DNA of 26,426 nucleotides from an uncultured Ruminococcus sp. (GCA_900553885.1 USFD01000043.1:1-26426), one strand, 5' to 3'; positions 16,360 through 23,952 are shown, counted from the first letter of the stretch. Program-made: numbers and translations. Notes: generated by a model from the sequence alone, not told the origin.

Positions 16360-17280
16360 TTACCGTTCCGTTTTATGCGGACACGGTTTCAGAGAAATAG
16401 AAATAAGCTCAGGTGTATTGAAAAGCCGAAGCTGAATCGTATGGGTGCCCAGCCCCCGGCTTACAATGACCGTCTGCCCGCCATCTGCTGTCATCTCGCC
16501 GGAATATTTCGGAAAGAGGAAAGCCTGAGGCGAGATAACGCCTCCCAGTCCGGGAATCCTTACAATTCCTCCGTGGAGATGACCGGATAAAATCAGATCC
16601 GCTCCCCAGGCTTTGTATGCATTCATATAGGCCGGATTATGGGCCAGAAGAATACAGTACGGCAGACCTGAGTCATCTACCGGTTTTCTGACCGGTCTTC
16701 CGGTAAGTTCTGCCACTTCATCCGGAGTGACAGCGATTTTCCTGAGTTTCCGGTAAGTATCCAGCGGGAGTTCCAGTGCGCAGAGCTCCAGAGATAAATT
16801 TCCCGCGGTGATCACCCTGCTCTCATTTTCCAGGAAATGAATTCCCGCCTTCTCAAGAGCTTCTCTGTATCCGCTGTATGCCCCGGAATATTCCTCCGGT
16901 TCCTCTTTCATTCTCTGTTCGTGATTGCCGTTTGCATAGTAGACCGGACAGATTCCGGGAAGTTTCCGGACAAACCGCAGAGCAGGTTCGTAAGATACTC
17001 CATCCTTTCCCACAAGCATATCGCCGCCGATCAGAATCAGATCCGGGTGTTCTGCCAGAACCGCCTGATACAGACGTTCATTTTCTTTTCCATATTCCCT
17101 GTTGTGCAGATCAGAAAGGAAAACAATCCTGAGTCGGTCTTTTCCGTTTTCCGGCAGTCTGCCGGATTCAACCGTATATCTGGTTACCTTAAAGCTGTGA
17201 AGTTCCCGCCATATTTCCGCAATAATCAGAACCGCCAGGACTGCCAGGGCAATCAGGACCGCCGCATTCCACGAGATCAT
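16360..17280 (-). CDS. Membrane-anchored metallophosphoesterase (YaeI-like)
   Basis: A 306-residue calcineurin-like phosphoesterase. An N-terminal transmembrane helix (about 4-23, AAVLIALAVLAVLIIAEIW) anchors the protein; the rest is the metal-dependent phosphatase fold. All family metal motifs are visible: SDLH at 56-59, GGD at 85-87, GNHE at 118-121, LLAHNP, and SGHLHGG. It resembles YaeI-type proteins, some of which act on lipid-A-like or UDP-sugar lipids, but no substrate can be assigned. The ATG overlaps the deoC stop by 4 bp (ATGA), so the two are translationally coupled. No clear terminator was seen after it. Confidence 0.92.
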   Translation of the reverse strand: MISWNAAVLIALAVLAVLIIAEIWRELHSFKVTRYTVESGRLPENGKDRLRIVFLSDLHNREYGKENERLYQAVLAEHPDLILIGGDMLVGKDGVSYEPALRFVRKLPGICPVYYANGNHEQRMKEEPEEYSGAYSGYREALEKAGIHFLENESRVITAGNLSLELCALELPLDTYRKLRKIAVTPDEVAELTGRPVRKPVDDSGLPYCILLAHNPAYMNAYKAWGADLILSGHLHGGIVRIPGLGGVISPQAFLFPKYSGEMTADGGQTVIVSRGLGTHTIQLRLFNTPELISISLKPCPHKTER

Positions 17281-17945
17281 ACGTTTTTCCGTCCTGCGTT
17301 CAGTTCTTTCATAATAGACACTCCGGCGCTGGCTCCGATCCGGCTGGCGCCTGCCTGCACCATGGCTTTTACATCTGCAAGGGTACGGATACCTCCGGAA
17401 GCTTTTACACCTGCTTTGTCTCCTACTGTTTTCCGCATCAGGGCCACGTCCCCGGCAGTTGCCCCTCCGGTGGAAAATCCGGTAGATGTCTTTACATAAT
17501 CAGCTCCGGCTTCCAGACAGATTCTGCATGCTTTTTCCTTCTCTTCATTGGTCAGAAGGCAGGTTTCCAGAATTACTTTTACCAGAGCCTGTCCCTGAGC
17601 CGCTTCCACAACAGAAGCAATGTCCTGTCTGACATAATCCCAGTCGCCGCTTTTTATCATTCCCACATGGATGACCATATCCAGCTCCTGTGCGCCGTCG
17701 GCAACTGCAGCTCTTGCTTCAGCCGCTTTTCCGGCAGTGGACATGGCCCCCAGAGGGAATCCGATTACCGTGCATACTTTTACGTCAGAGTCCTTCAAAA
17801 GAGAAGCACAGTAATATACAAAGGAAGAGTTTACGCATACGGAGTGAAATCCGTATTCCTTCGCCTCCTCACATAATTTCTTTACCTGTTCTTTCGTTGC
17901 CTCCGGCTTCAGCAATGTATGATCAATCATGCCCGCATAATTCAT
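17277..17945 (-). CDS. deoC: Deoxyribose-phosphate aldolase
   Basis: DeoC cleaves 2-deoxyribose-5-phosphate to glyceraldehyde-3-phosphate and acetaldehyde in deoxynucleoside catabolism. The 222-residue length is typical. The active-site residues are present: D89 (QELDMVIHVG), the Schiff-base K152 (ADYVKTSTGFSTGGAT) and K181 (VKASGGIRT). The start at 17945 is supported by AGGAGG eight to nine bp upstream; the frame is open to 18056 without domain character. It is the first gene of a deoC-phosphoesterase operon with its own promoter at 17979-18008. A palindrome overlaps the -10 element. Confidence 0.97.
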   Translation of the reverse strand: MNYAGMIDHTLLKPEATKEQVKKLCEEAKEYGFHSVCVNSSFVYYCASLLKDSDVKVCTVIGFPLGAMSTAGKAAEARAAVADGAQELDMVIHVGMIKSGDWDYVRQDIASVVEAAQGQALVKVILETCLLTNEEKEKACRICLEAGADYVKTSTGFSTGGATAGDVALMRKTVGDKAGVKASGGIRTLADVKAMVQAGASRIGASAGVSIMKELNAGRKNV

Positions 17946-17971
17946 TTTCTTATCCTCCTGTAGTTTTATAC

Positions 17972-17988
17972 GGCTTATATTATAAGCC
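17972..17988. promoter_or_regulatory. Palindrome overlapping the deoC -10 element (candidate operator)
   Basis: GGCTTATA (17972-17979) and TATAAGCC (17981-17988) form a perfect inverted repeat around one base and contain the minus-strand -10 sequence TATAAT. Its placement suits a repressor site, for instance for a deoxynucleoside-responsive regulator, but it could be a chance palindrome. Confidence 0.45.
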
Positions 17989-18008
17989 ATAGGCTGATGC
18001 ATACACAA
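17979..18008 (-). promoter_or_regulatory. Predicted promoter of deoC
   Basis: Minus-strand TTGTGT (18003-18008) and consensus TATAAT (17979-17984) are 18 bp apart, ending 34 bp before the deoC ATG. Confidence 0.55.
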
Positions 18009-18068
18009 GCCTGATTTGGAAATAACTGTTTTTCGGACTTTCCTTTCAGAAGGCACACTTTCTCCGGT

Positions 18069-19340
18069 TTACCCGGCTTTCTCTCTCTGAAACAGAAGTG
18101 CATCGAGAGCCTGCAGCAGATAGTCCGAAAATCCGGCTTTCGATACATTTTCTACTGCCACAATATCTACACTTCCAATGTCTTTGCCGTCCAGCCGGTA
18201 CACAACCTTCCCCAGAACGGTTCCTTTTTCCACGGGCGCCGGAACGGGCTCATCCAGTACAATTTCTTTTTCAATAATATTGTTTAAATTCGCCCCTGAT
18301 GTATCCAGATAGGTAAAGGAATCCCCGTATTCAACGCTAATCTGATCCAGAACGCCTCCCTGTATTTCTGCATCCGGAAGAGGATCCGGATTATCATCCG
18401 TATAGATCTGGCATTTCCCGAAGCCATAGTTCAGAAGTGTTACTGCATCCTGAAATCTCTGTTTGGAATTTTCAGCCGCCATAATAACCGCAATCAGTTC
18501 AACATCATTTTTCTCTGCCGTAGCTGAAACACAGAATTTAGCATCACCGGTAGAGCCGGTCTTAAGTCCTGTGGCGTATTCATACTGCCGTACAAGTTTG
18601 TTCGTATTTGACAGACCGAATTCCGAAGTTCCCTTATTTGTAGTATGGGTAATATTCTCCATCCATATCATGCAGTAATCCCGGATCTGCGGGTAGCGTG
18701 TAATCAGCTCTCTGGACATCAGTGCTATATCACGGGCACTGGTTACATGTCCTTCTGTATCCAGTCCATTGCAGTTTTTGAATGTAGTATTTTTCATTCC
18801 CAGTTCCCTGGAACGTTCATTCATCCGGTTTACAAATTCTTCCTCATTTCCGCATATGTACTCCGCCATAGCCACGCAGGCGTCATTGGCGCTTGCCACA
18901 GAGATACATTTCAGAAGAGTATCTACTGTCTGCACTTCTCCTGCTTCCAGAAACACCTGGGATCCGCCCATAGAAGCCGCGTATTCGGATGTGGTCACCT
19001 CGTCATCCAGACTGATTGTTCCTGCGTCAAGAGCATCAAAAATCAGCAGCATAGTCATAATCTTTGTCACACTGGCCGGCGGTCGCGCTGTATCTGCATC
19101 TTTTTCATACAGAACGGTTCCCGTGGAAGCCTCCATCAATATTGCTGAAGGCGCGCTGATCTCAACAAACGCATCGGTCTGTTCCGGGCTCTGCTCCTCT
19201 GTGCTGCTGTCCTGCGGAGTATTCGCATCATTCTCCTCTGAACGTTCTTCCTCTTCCGCGTGTAAAACTGCAGGATATGCTGCTGTGCAGAGAGAAAATA
19301 TCAGAGTGGTACATGTCAGGAATGCCAGTATCCTTTTCAT
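18069..19340 (-). CDS. D-alanyl-D-alanine carboxypeptidase (S11, DacF-like), second copy
   Basis: A 423-residue secreted D,D-carboxypeptidase. A signal peptide (about 1-28, ending VLHA) is followed by an acidic, Ser/Thr/Gln-rich linker (29-57) and the S11 catalytic domain. Active-site motifs: SVTK at 90-93, SAN at 150-152 and KTG at 260-262, the last as GLKTGSTG. A C-terminal PBP5_C domain and a short helical tail with DYLLQALDALL suggest membrane association. The acidic linker and a generally different sequence separate it from the copy at 13518-14738. GGGAGGAG lies upstream of the ATG; a weak TATATT -10-like element is near 19369-19374, but no matching -35 was found. It diverges from the J-domain gene. 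Confidence 0.94.
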   Translation of the reverse strand: MKRILAFLTCTTLIFSLCTAAYPAVLHAEEEERSEENDANTPQDSSTEEQSPEQTDAFVEISAPSAILMEASTGTVLYEKDADTARPPASVTKIMTMLLIFDALDAGTISLDDEVTTSEYAASMGGSQVFLEAGEVQTVDTLLKCISVASANDACVAMAEYICGNEEEFVNRMNERSRELGMKNTTFKNCNGLDTEGHVTSARDIALMSRELITRYPQIRDYCMIWMENITHTTNKGTSEFGLSNTNKLVRQYEYATGLKTGSTGDAKFCVSATAEKNDVELIAVIMAAENSKQRFQDAVTLLNYGFGKCQIYTDDNPDPLPDAEIQGGVLDQISVEYGDSFTYLDTSGANLNNIIEKEIVLDEPVPAPVEKGTVLGKVVYRLDGKDIGSVDIVAVENVSKAGFSDYLLQALDALLFQREKAG

Positions 19341-19445
19341 TCCAATCTCCTCCCGGTTTCGTCTGTTACTAATATAGTGGAAATTTCTTGTAATTATGAC
19401 TACAAACCGGCATTTCGCTTCCGCTTTTTGAGCCTATTCGTCCAA

Positions 19446-19474
19446 TTGACTTTTCTATTTCCGGGGGGTATATT
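19446..19474 (+). promoter_or_regulatory. Predicted promoter of the J-domain gene
   Basis: Plus-strand TTGACT (19446-19451) and TATATT (19469-19474) are 17 bp apart, about 41 bp before the start codon. The spacer contains a run of six G residues. Confidence 0.6.
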
Positions 19475-19515
19475 AATCATTGGGAGAATAAATAGTGAAA
19501 AATAAGGAGGTCACA

Positions 19516-20226
19516 ATGAAGTCGCCTACGTATTATGATATTTTAGGAGTTTCCAGAGACGCGACTCTTGAAGAAATCACAGCGGCAAAAAACGCGTTGG
19601 CAAAGGTATACCACCCGGACGCAAATGTACATAAAGATATTGATACCACGGCCTTCATGCAGGAAATCCTGGAAGCATATCATGTACTTTCAGATGAAAA
19701 AAGACGGGAACAATACAATCGTGAAACATTCGGCGAGTCGAAACGTGTCTTCAGAACATTTACGGTCGGTCCGGAGGAAAATTCAAAGGATTCTTCTTTT
19801 GTAACATACTGGAACGCTGCAAGCCAGCTGAATGAAACTATTGATAAAAGTATCCGCCTGATGGAACGGGAGGAAAAGAAAAAAAGCATTCCGCAGCGTA
19901 TTATTACCAGGATCGGCAAAAATCAGCATCATGAGGAAACTTTCCGCAACCGGCAGATATCCCGGCTTTCCAGACAGGCTATTCAGTATATAACTATTCT
20001 GAAAATGGCAGGAATTCCCATAGAATACTGGCAGCCCGAAGCCATGAACTGGGTACTGATCCGCTGGGGACAGAAACAGACACTTGATTATCATGTGCTT
20101 TTTGCAAGATATGATGCCTATGTAGAGAAAACAGCATCAAGCTCGGAAAAAATGAAACTGCGTTCAAAAAACCGCAGATATCAGAATAACTTAAAAAAAC
20201 TGCTCTCCTACGCATTAGAGTCGTAG
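19516..20226 (+). CDS. J-domain (DnaJ-like) protein of unknown function
   Basis: A 236-residue protein with an N-terminal J domain (about 1-70, beginning YYDILGVSRDATLEEI) containing the Hsp70-activating HPD at 33-35. The G/F, zinc-finger and client-binding regions of true DnaJ are absent. The C-terminal 165 residues are basic and helical with no recognised domain; they include an EEKKKSIPQRI stretch and a conserved-looking EYWQPEAMNWVLIRWGQKQ. Its role is probably to direct DnaK to a specific client. AAGGAGG sets the ATG at 19516; an in-frame GTG at 19495 is less likely. The 3-prime end overlaps the opposing phosphatase gene by 12 bp and lies over that operon's terminator. Confidence 0.85.
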   Translation: MKSPTYYDILGVSRDATLEEITAAKNALAKVYHPDANVHKDIDTTAFMQEILEAYHVLSDEKRREQYNRETFGESKRVFRTFTVGPEENSKDSSFVTYWNAASQLNETIDKSIRLMEREEKKKSIPQRIITRIGKNQHHEETFRNRQISRLSRQAIQYITILKMAGIPIEYWQPEAMNWVLIRWGQKQTLDYHVLFARYDAYVEKTASSSEKMKLRSKNRRYQNNLKKLLSYALES

Positions 20227-20233
20227 GAGGCAG
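20193..20233 (-). terminator. Rho-independent terminator of the fic-phosphatase operon, embedded in the J-domain gene
   Basis: Arms 20205-20212 (CTCCTACG) and 20222-20229 (CGTAGGAG) pair perfectly, extended past a bulge by four more pairs (20200-20203 with 20230-20233). On the minus strand it is followed by seven T residues (20193-20199). The phosphatase stop codon (20215-20217) is in the loop. Confidence 0.75.
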
Positions 20234-20679
20234 CTCTGCAGAAGGGCTTCACAGCCCTCTTTTACATCGTCATAAGTCACATCAAAATTCTCTGTATACC
20301 AGGGATCCGCAATATCCTCACCTTTCCGTTCTGTAAAATCCAGAAGTTTTGCCACTTTGCCCTCAGGGTCATTATTTCCGCTTATCCTGTTGATGTTGCG
20401 GATATTCCACGTATCCATTCCAATAATGTAATCAAACTGCTCGTACTCGTCACGACGCAGCTGACGTGCCCGGTGCGGAACGCACGGAATTCCGACCTGT
20501 CGGAGCTTCCGCTGCGTGCCCCGGTGAGGCGGATTGCCGATTTCTTCCCGGCTGGTTGCGGCGGAATCGATATAAAACTGGTCTGAAAGGCCCGCCTGGT
20601 CAACCATGTACTGGAAAACGGACTGAGCCATAGTAGAACGGCAAATATTGCCATGGCATACGAAAAGCACTCGTATCAT
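20215..20679 (-). CDS. Low-molecular-weight protein tyrosine phosphatase
   Basis: A 154-residue cytosolic phosphatase of the LMW-PTP/arsenate-reductase fold. The P-loop is CHGNICRS with catalytic C8 and R14 (CX5R), and the general acid is D125 in IADPWYT. It could act on tyrosine-phosphorylated proteins, for example a bacterial tyrosine kinase, or on low-molecular-weight substrates; no kinase lies nearby. GGGAGG precedes the ATG and the gene follows fic by 37 bp on the same strand, so it is probably the second gene of that operon. Its stop lies within the terminator hairpin and inside the tail of the convergent J-domain gene. Confidence 0.94.
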   Translation of the reverse strand: MIRVLFVCHGNICRSTMAQSVFQYMVDQAGLSDQFYIDSAATSREEIGNPPHRGTQRKLRQVGIPCVPHRARQLRRDEYEQFDYIIGMDTWNIRNINRISGNNDPEGKVAKLLDFTERKGEDIADPWYTENFDVTYDDVKEGCEALLQSCLLRL

Positions 20680-20716
20680 ATTTAAAGTCCTCCCTACACT
20701 TATGTTATATTTGTTT

Positions 20717-21610
20717 TCATTTCTCTAATATTTTCAAATAATTCTCCAGCCTCTCATTCACATATCCTGCGAACAGTTTTTCCATTGTCCCCAAATTATG
20801 CTTTACATGATATTCATCAAATGCATTATAATAAGCAATCCGGTCTGTAAATTTAATATCAATCGGCGGATATCCTGCTTTCATTAATTCCAGATTTACA
20901 AGCAGCCGTCCCGTACGGCCATTGCCATCTATAAACGGATGAATACCTTCAAATTCAATATGAAACCGTGCAAGCCTGGGAATGATATATTCGGTGCTGT
21001 TTTTATAAGTTTCCAGCAGCTGCTCCATCTGAGGCTGAATCAGATAAGGCTGTACCGGTTCATGTTTTGCCCCCATAATTCTTACTGGAATCCTTCTGTA
21101 AACTCCACGGTCATCCTTTTTATCCGCCAATACCAGATAATGAATCTGTTTTATCACACTTTCTGTTAACGGCACCTGGTCTTTTACCAGATTCCGTACA
21201 AAATAAAACGCGTCTTTATGTCCGACCGCCTCTATATGATCTTTGAGGGGCTTTTGGGCAATCGTGAGGCCGCGCAGCACCATATCTGTTTCCCACAGGG
21301 TCAGTGTATTTCCTTCAATCGCATTGGAATTATAGGTATACTCCACCACAAATTCCTCTGTAAGGCGCTCTGCCTCTCCTTCTGTCAACGGGCGCCTGCT
21401 GTCCAGTTCTGCTTTCTTTCGGTCAATCATCTCTAACAGAGTTTCCGCAGACCTGTATCGGCCATCCTTCGGTTTCTTTGCATTTTCCGGAATTTTCCAT
21501 CTTCGTCCCTCACGGATAACGCCTGGAATTTTTCCTTCTGAGCATAAAATTCGTACTCTTCTGTCTGAAATTTTCCACTTCTCTGCCGCTTGTTTCGCTG
21601 ACATATACAT
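20717..21610 (-). CDS. Fic-domain protein with N-terminal HTH-like domain and inhibitory helix
   Basis: A 297-residue Fic protein, probably an adenylyltransferase that modifies a target by transferring AMP. The Fic core motif HPFIDGNGRTGR is at 224-235 and fits HxFx(D/E)GNGRxxR. An inhibitory (S/T)xxxE(G/N) motif is at 95-100 (SNAIEG), upstream of the Fic core, which places it in class II with intramolecular autoinhibition. The first 45 residues (SAKQAAEKWKISDRRVRIL then WKIP) resemble an excisionase/MerR-type helix-turn-helix, so it may bind DNA. It could be a regulated toxin without a separate antitoxin gene, or a self-regulating signalling enzyme. GAGGTG precedes the ATG at 21610; an in-frame ATG lies two codons later. 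Confidence 0.92.
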   Translation of the reverse strand: MYMSAKQAAEKWKISDRRVRILCSEGKIPGVIREGRRWKIPENAKKPKDGRYRSAETLLEMIDRKKAELDSRRPLTEGEAERLTEEFVVEYTYNSNAIEGNTLTLWETDMVLRGLTIAQKPLKDHIEAVGHKDAFYFVRNLVKDQVPLTESVIKQIHYLVLADKKDDRGVYRRIPVRIMGAKHEPVQPYLIQPQMEQLLETYKNSTEYIIPRLARFHIEFEGIHPFIDGNGRTGRLLVNLELMKAGYPPIDIKFTDRIAYYNAFDEYHVKHNLGTMEKLFAGYVNERLENYLKILEK

Positions 21611-21635
21611 AAGTTTTTCACCTCGTTCAGATAAT

Positions 21636-21664
21636 AATATACCCCATTATCGGAATAATAGCAA
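21636..21664 (-). promoter_or_regulatory. Predicted promoter of the fic-phosphatase operon
   Basis: Minus-strand TTGCTA (21659-21664) and TATATT (21636-21641) are 17 bp apart, ending 25 bp before the fic ATG. The spacer and part of the -35 are covered by the first of three direct repeats. Confidence 0.65.
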
Positions 21665-21702
21665 CGCTATCGGAATAATATTTATCATGTATCGGAATAA
21701 TA
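21648..21702. promoter_or_regulatory. Three 13-bp direct repeats at the fic promoter (candidate operator)
   Basis: TATCGGAATAATA occurs exactly three times, at 21648-21660, 21668-21680 and 21690-21702, starts 20 and 22 bp apart (about two helical turns). The first lies in the -35/-10 spacer of the fic promoter. The HTH-like N-terminus of Fic is a candidate binder. Confidence 0.75.
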
Positions 21703-21703
21703 C

Positions 21704-21740
21704 AAAAAGATCCGGCAGATACCATTGGCTCTCCCGGATC
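21704..21740 (-). terminator. Rho-independent terminator after the MalY/PatB gene
   Basis: Minus-strand arms GATCCGG (21734-21740) and CCGGATC (21709-21715) are followed by five T residues (complement of 21704-21708). It is 47 nt beyond the C-S lyase stop and separates this operon from fic. Confidence 0.75.
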
Positions 21741-21787
21741 ACTGTTTTTATATTATTTACTTTTCTTTCCTCGTTATCATGCTGCTG

Positions 21788-22999
21788 TCACAGAAACACA
21801 TATCTTTTCAGCCGCCCAAATGCATCCTCAATTCTTGACAGGGGCAGGGCCAGATTCATCCGGATGTGGCAGGAGCCGCCGAACGCTCTTCCATCCTGCC
21901 AGCCTACTCCTTTCTTCCATCCCGCTTTCAGTACTTCATCTATCGTCCTGCCGGTTTTTGCGCAGTATTCTGTACAGTCAAGAAAAATCATATACGTTCC
22001 CTGAGAAGATGCCGCTTCAACGCCGGAAAAATTATTTCGAATAAAGTCCACAGCATACCGGGCATTTTCTTCCAGTACTGCGCGAAGCTCCTCCAGCCAT
22101 TCGGCTCCCTGGGACTGATATGCTCCAATCAGAGCGTGCATGGACAGCACGTTCATTTCATTATAATGTGTTGCGTTTGCATGGCTGCAGATGCGGTCCC
22201 GCAGATACCTGCTGTAAATAATATGAAAGCTTCCGATCAGCCCCGCGAGATTAAAAGTTTTGCTTGGCGCGTAAGCTGCAGCCACATGTTCTTTCGCCCA
22301 GTCATTTACCATCTGTGTCGGGATGTGATGATGCCCGGAGAATGTCAGATCTGCCCAGATCTCATCGCTGATTACATAACATTCATTTGCTTCATAGACC
22401 TGCATCGCCTTTTCCAGTTCCCAGCGTTCCCACACGCGGCCGCTCGGGTTATGGGGCGAACAGAAAATTGCGAGATGAATATGGTTTTCTTTAAGCTTTC
22501 TGTCCATATCTTCATAATCCATCCGCCAGATGCCATTATCATCCTTTATTAACGGGCTGTACACAGAAGTTCGTCCCAGCCCCTCAATATCTTCCCTGAA
22601 CCCCAGATAAAACGGACTGTGAAGAAGGATTCCAGCGCCCGGTTCGGAAAGCACCTGGACGGCACTTGATATAAAGCCGTGCACGCCATTCTCATAGCCG
22701 ATATGCTCTTTTGTCAGTCCGGTTACGCCAAAATGATTTTTCTGCCATTTAATAATAGAATTATAGTACTCTTCCGCAGGCCTGAAATAGCCGAAAGCAG
22801 GATGCTGAACCCGTTTTGCAATGGACTCCGTAATTGACGGGCAGGTAGGAAAATTCATATCTGCCACCCACATCGGAATAAAGTCAAAACCATCTTCCGG
22901 TTTTTCAGGTTCGCTCCCCCATATATGTTCCCCTACGCTGTCTATTGCGAGGGCGTCTTTGCCTCTGCGGTCCATAATGGAAGTAAAATCGTATTTCAT
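21788..22999 (-). CDS. PatB/MalY-family PLP-dependent C-S lyase or aminotransferase
   Basis: A 403-residue class I/II aminotransferase-fold enzyme. It has the family start DRRGKDALAID and the IPMWVADMNFPTCPSI motif seen in cystathionine beta-lyase PatB/MalY. The PLP lysine is K247 in APSKTFNLAGL; GYENGVHGFISSAVQ and ISDEIWADLTFSGHHHIPT fit the cofactor-binding loop and phosphate cup. Likely reactions are cleavage of cystathionine or cysteine-conjugate C-S bonds, with release of pyruvate and ammonia. Substrate cannot be fixed from sequence alone. It follows the NifX/SlyD fusion gene by 54 bp without a terminator, so the two may be co-transcribed. GGAGG lies upstream of the ATG. Confidence 0.92.
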   Translation of the reverse strand: MKYDFTSIMDRRGKDALAIDSVGEHIWGSEPEKPEDGFDFIPMWVADMNFPTCPSITESIAKRVQHPAFGYFRPAEEYYNSIIKWQKNHFGVTGLTKEHIGYENGVHGFISSAVQVLSEPGAGILLHSPFYLGFREDIEGLGRTSVYSPLIKDDNGIWRMDYEDMDRKLKENHIHLAIFCSPHNPSGRVWERWELEKAMQVYEANECYVISDEIWADLTFSGHHHIPTQMVNDWAKEHVAAAYAPSKTFNLAGLIGSFHIIYSRYLRDRICSHANATHYNEMNVLSMHALIGAYQSQGAEWLEELRAVLEENARYAVDFIRNNFSGVEAASSQGTYMIFLDCTEYCAKTGRTIDEVLKAGWKKGVGWQDGRAFGGSCHIRMNLALPLSRIEDAFGRLKRYVFL

Positions 23000-23053
23000 A
23001 CTCTGCCTCCGTCTGCAGTATTTTTCAGCTAACTTGTCCTCAAAGAGACTTCC

Positions 23054-23917
23054 TTACTTCACTTCTACCAGTTCGATCCGGAAATTCAGTTCCTTTCCTG
23101 CCATCTCATGGTTGGCGTCAAATGTAATCATTGTATCATCTTTGGCTGTCACTTTTACCGGGAAAGGCTGTCCGAACTGGTTTGTCAGGTAAACCTGCTG
23201 TCCTGCTTCCAGTTCTTCCGCGCCCGGGAGCTGTGCAATCTCAACAGTAAATACAGCGTTCGGATCCGGCATGCCATATGCCTCCTCCGGCATTAGATGA
23301 ACATCCACAGTCTGTCCGACTTCCATGTCAGCTACCGCCGCGTCAAATCCGCGGATCATCTGTCCGGCTCCGCAGACGAACTCCAGAGGCTCGCCGCGGT
23401 CGTAAGAAGAATCGAACTGGGTTCCGTCATTGAATGTTCCCCTGTAATGCGTGCGGCATGTTTTTCCCACATTGCGGCCTGTCAGTGACGGCTGGGATCC
23501 GCATCCTCCTCCGCAGTTTTCTCCGCATCCTCCTCCGCACGAATGACCATCCTCATGATCACCGCAGCTGTGACCGTCTTCGTGATGGTGGTGATCGCAG
23601 TTTGCTCCGGTAGACACCAATTCACCTTTCAGATAAGCTTCTACTGCCTGGTCCGCATCGTCTTCCGCGCCGGCACAGAGTCTGACCCCTGCTTCTTCCA
23701 GCGCTGCCTGCGCGCCGCCGCCTATTCCGCCGCAGATCAGCACGTCAACCGCCTGATCGGACAGAAGTCCTGCAAGGGCGCCGTGTCCCACGCCGTTGGA
23801 ACCGATTACTTCACTGGAGATTATCTGACCGTCTTCTACTTCATATACCTTGAAAAACTCTGTCCTTCCAAAATGCTGAAAAATGTTTCCATTCTCATAA
23901 GTTACTGCTACTTTCAT
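23054..23917 (-). CDS. NifX/NifB-like domain - His/Cys-rich linker - SlyD-like FKBP fusion
   Basis: A 287-residue cytosolic protein with three regions. Residues 1-100 match the dinitrogenase iron-molybdenum cofactor (NifX/NifB-C) domain: AVTYENGNIFQHFGRTEFFKVYEV and DVLICGGIGGGAQAALEEAG. Residues about 106-142 are a His/Cys/Gly-rich metal-binding linker with HHHH, two copies of HEDGHSCG and clustered GGGCGE-type units. Residues about 148-287 form a SlyD-type FKBP peptidyl-prolyl isomerase, with YRGTFNDGTQFDSSYDRGEPLEFVCG and the insert-in-flap region. SlyD normally carries such a metal tail at its C-terminus. A metal chaperone or prolyl isomerase role is inferred. The promoter lies at 23953-23982. 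Confidence 0.9.
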   Translation of the reverse strand: MKVAVTYENGNIFQHFGRTEFFKVYEVEDGQIISSEVIGSNGVGHGALAGLLSDQAVDVLICGGIGGGAQAALEEAGVRLCAGAEDDADQAVEAYLKGELVSTGANCDHHHHEDGHSCGDHEDGHSCGGGCGENCGGGCGSQPSLTGRNVGKTCRTHYRGTFNDGTQFDSSYDRGEPLEFVCGAGQMIRGFDAAVADMEVGQTVDVHLMPEEAYGMPDPNAVFTVEIAQLPGAEELEAGQQVYLTNQFGQPFPVKVTAKDDTMITFDANHEMAGKELNFRIELVEVK

Positions 23918-23952
23918 TTTATTTTCCCTGCTTTCTGTTTATTATCTAACTA

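Noticed and set aside
21648..21702. Three repeats as a CRISPR array
   Set aside because: Repeats are 13 bp with 7- and 9-bp gaps, no cas genes, and they overlap a promoter.
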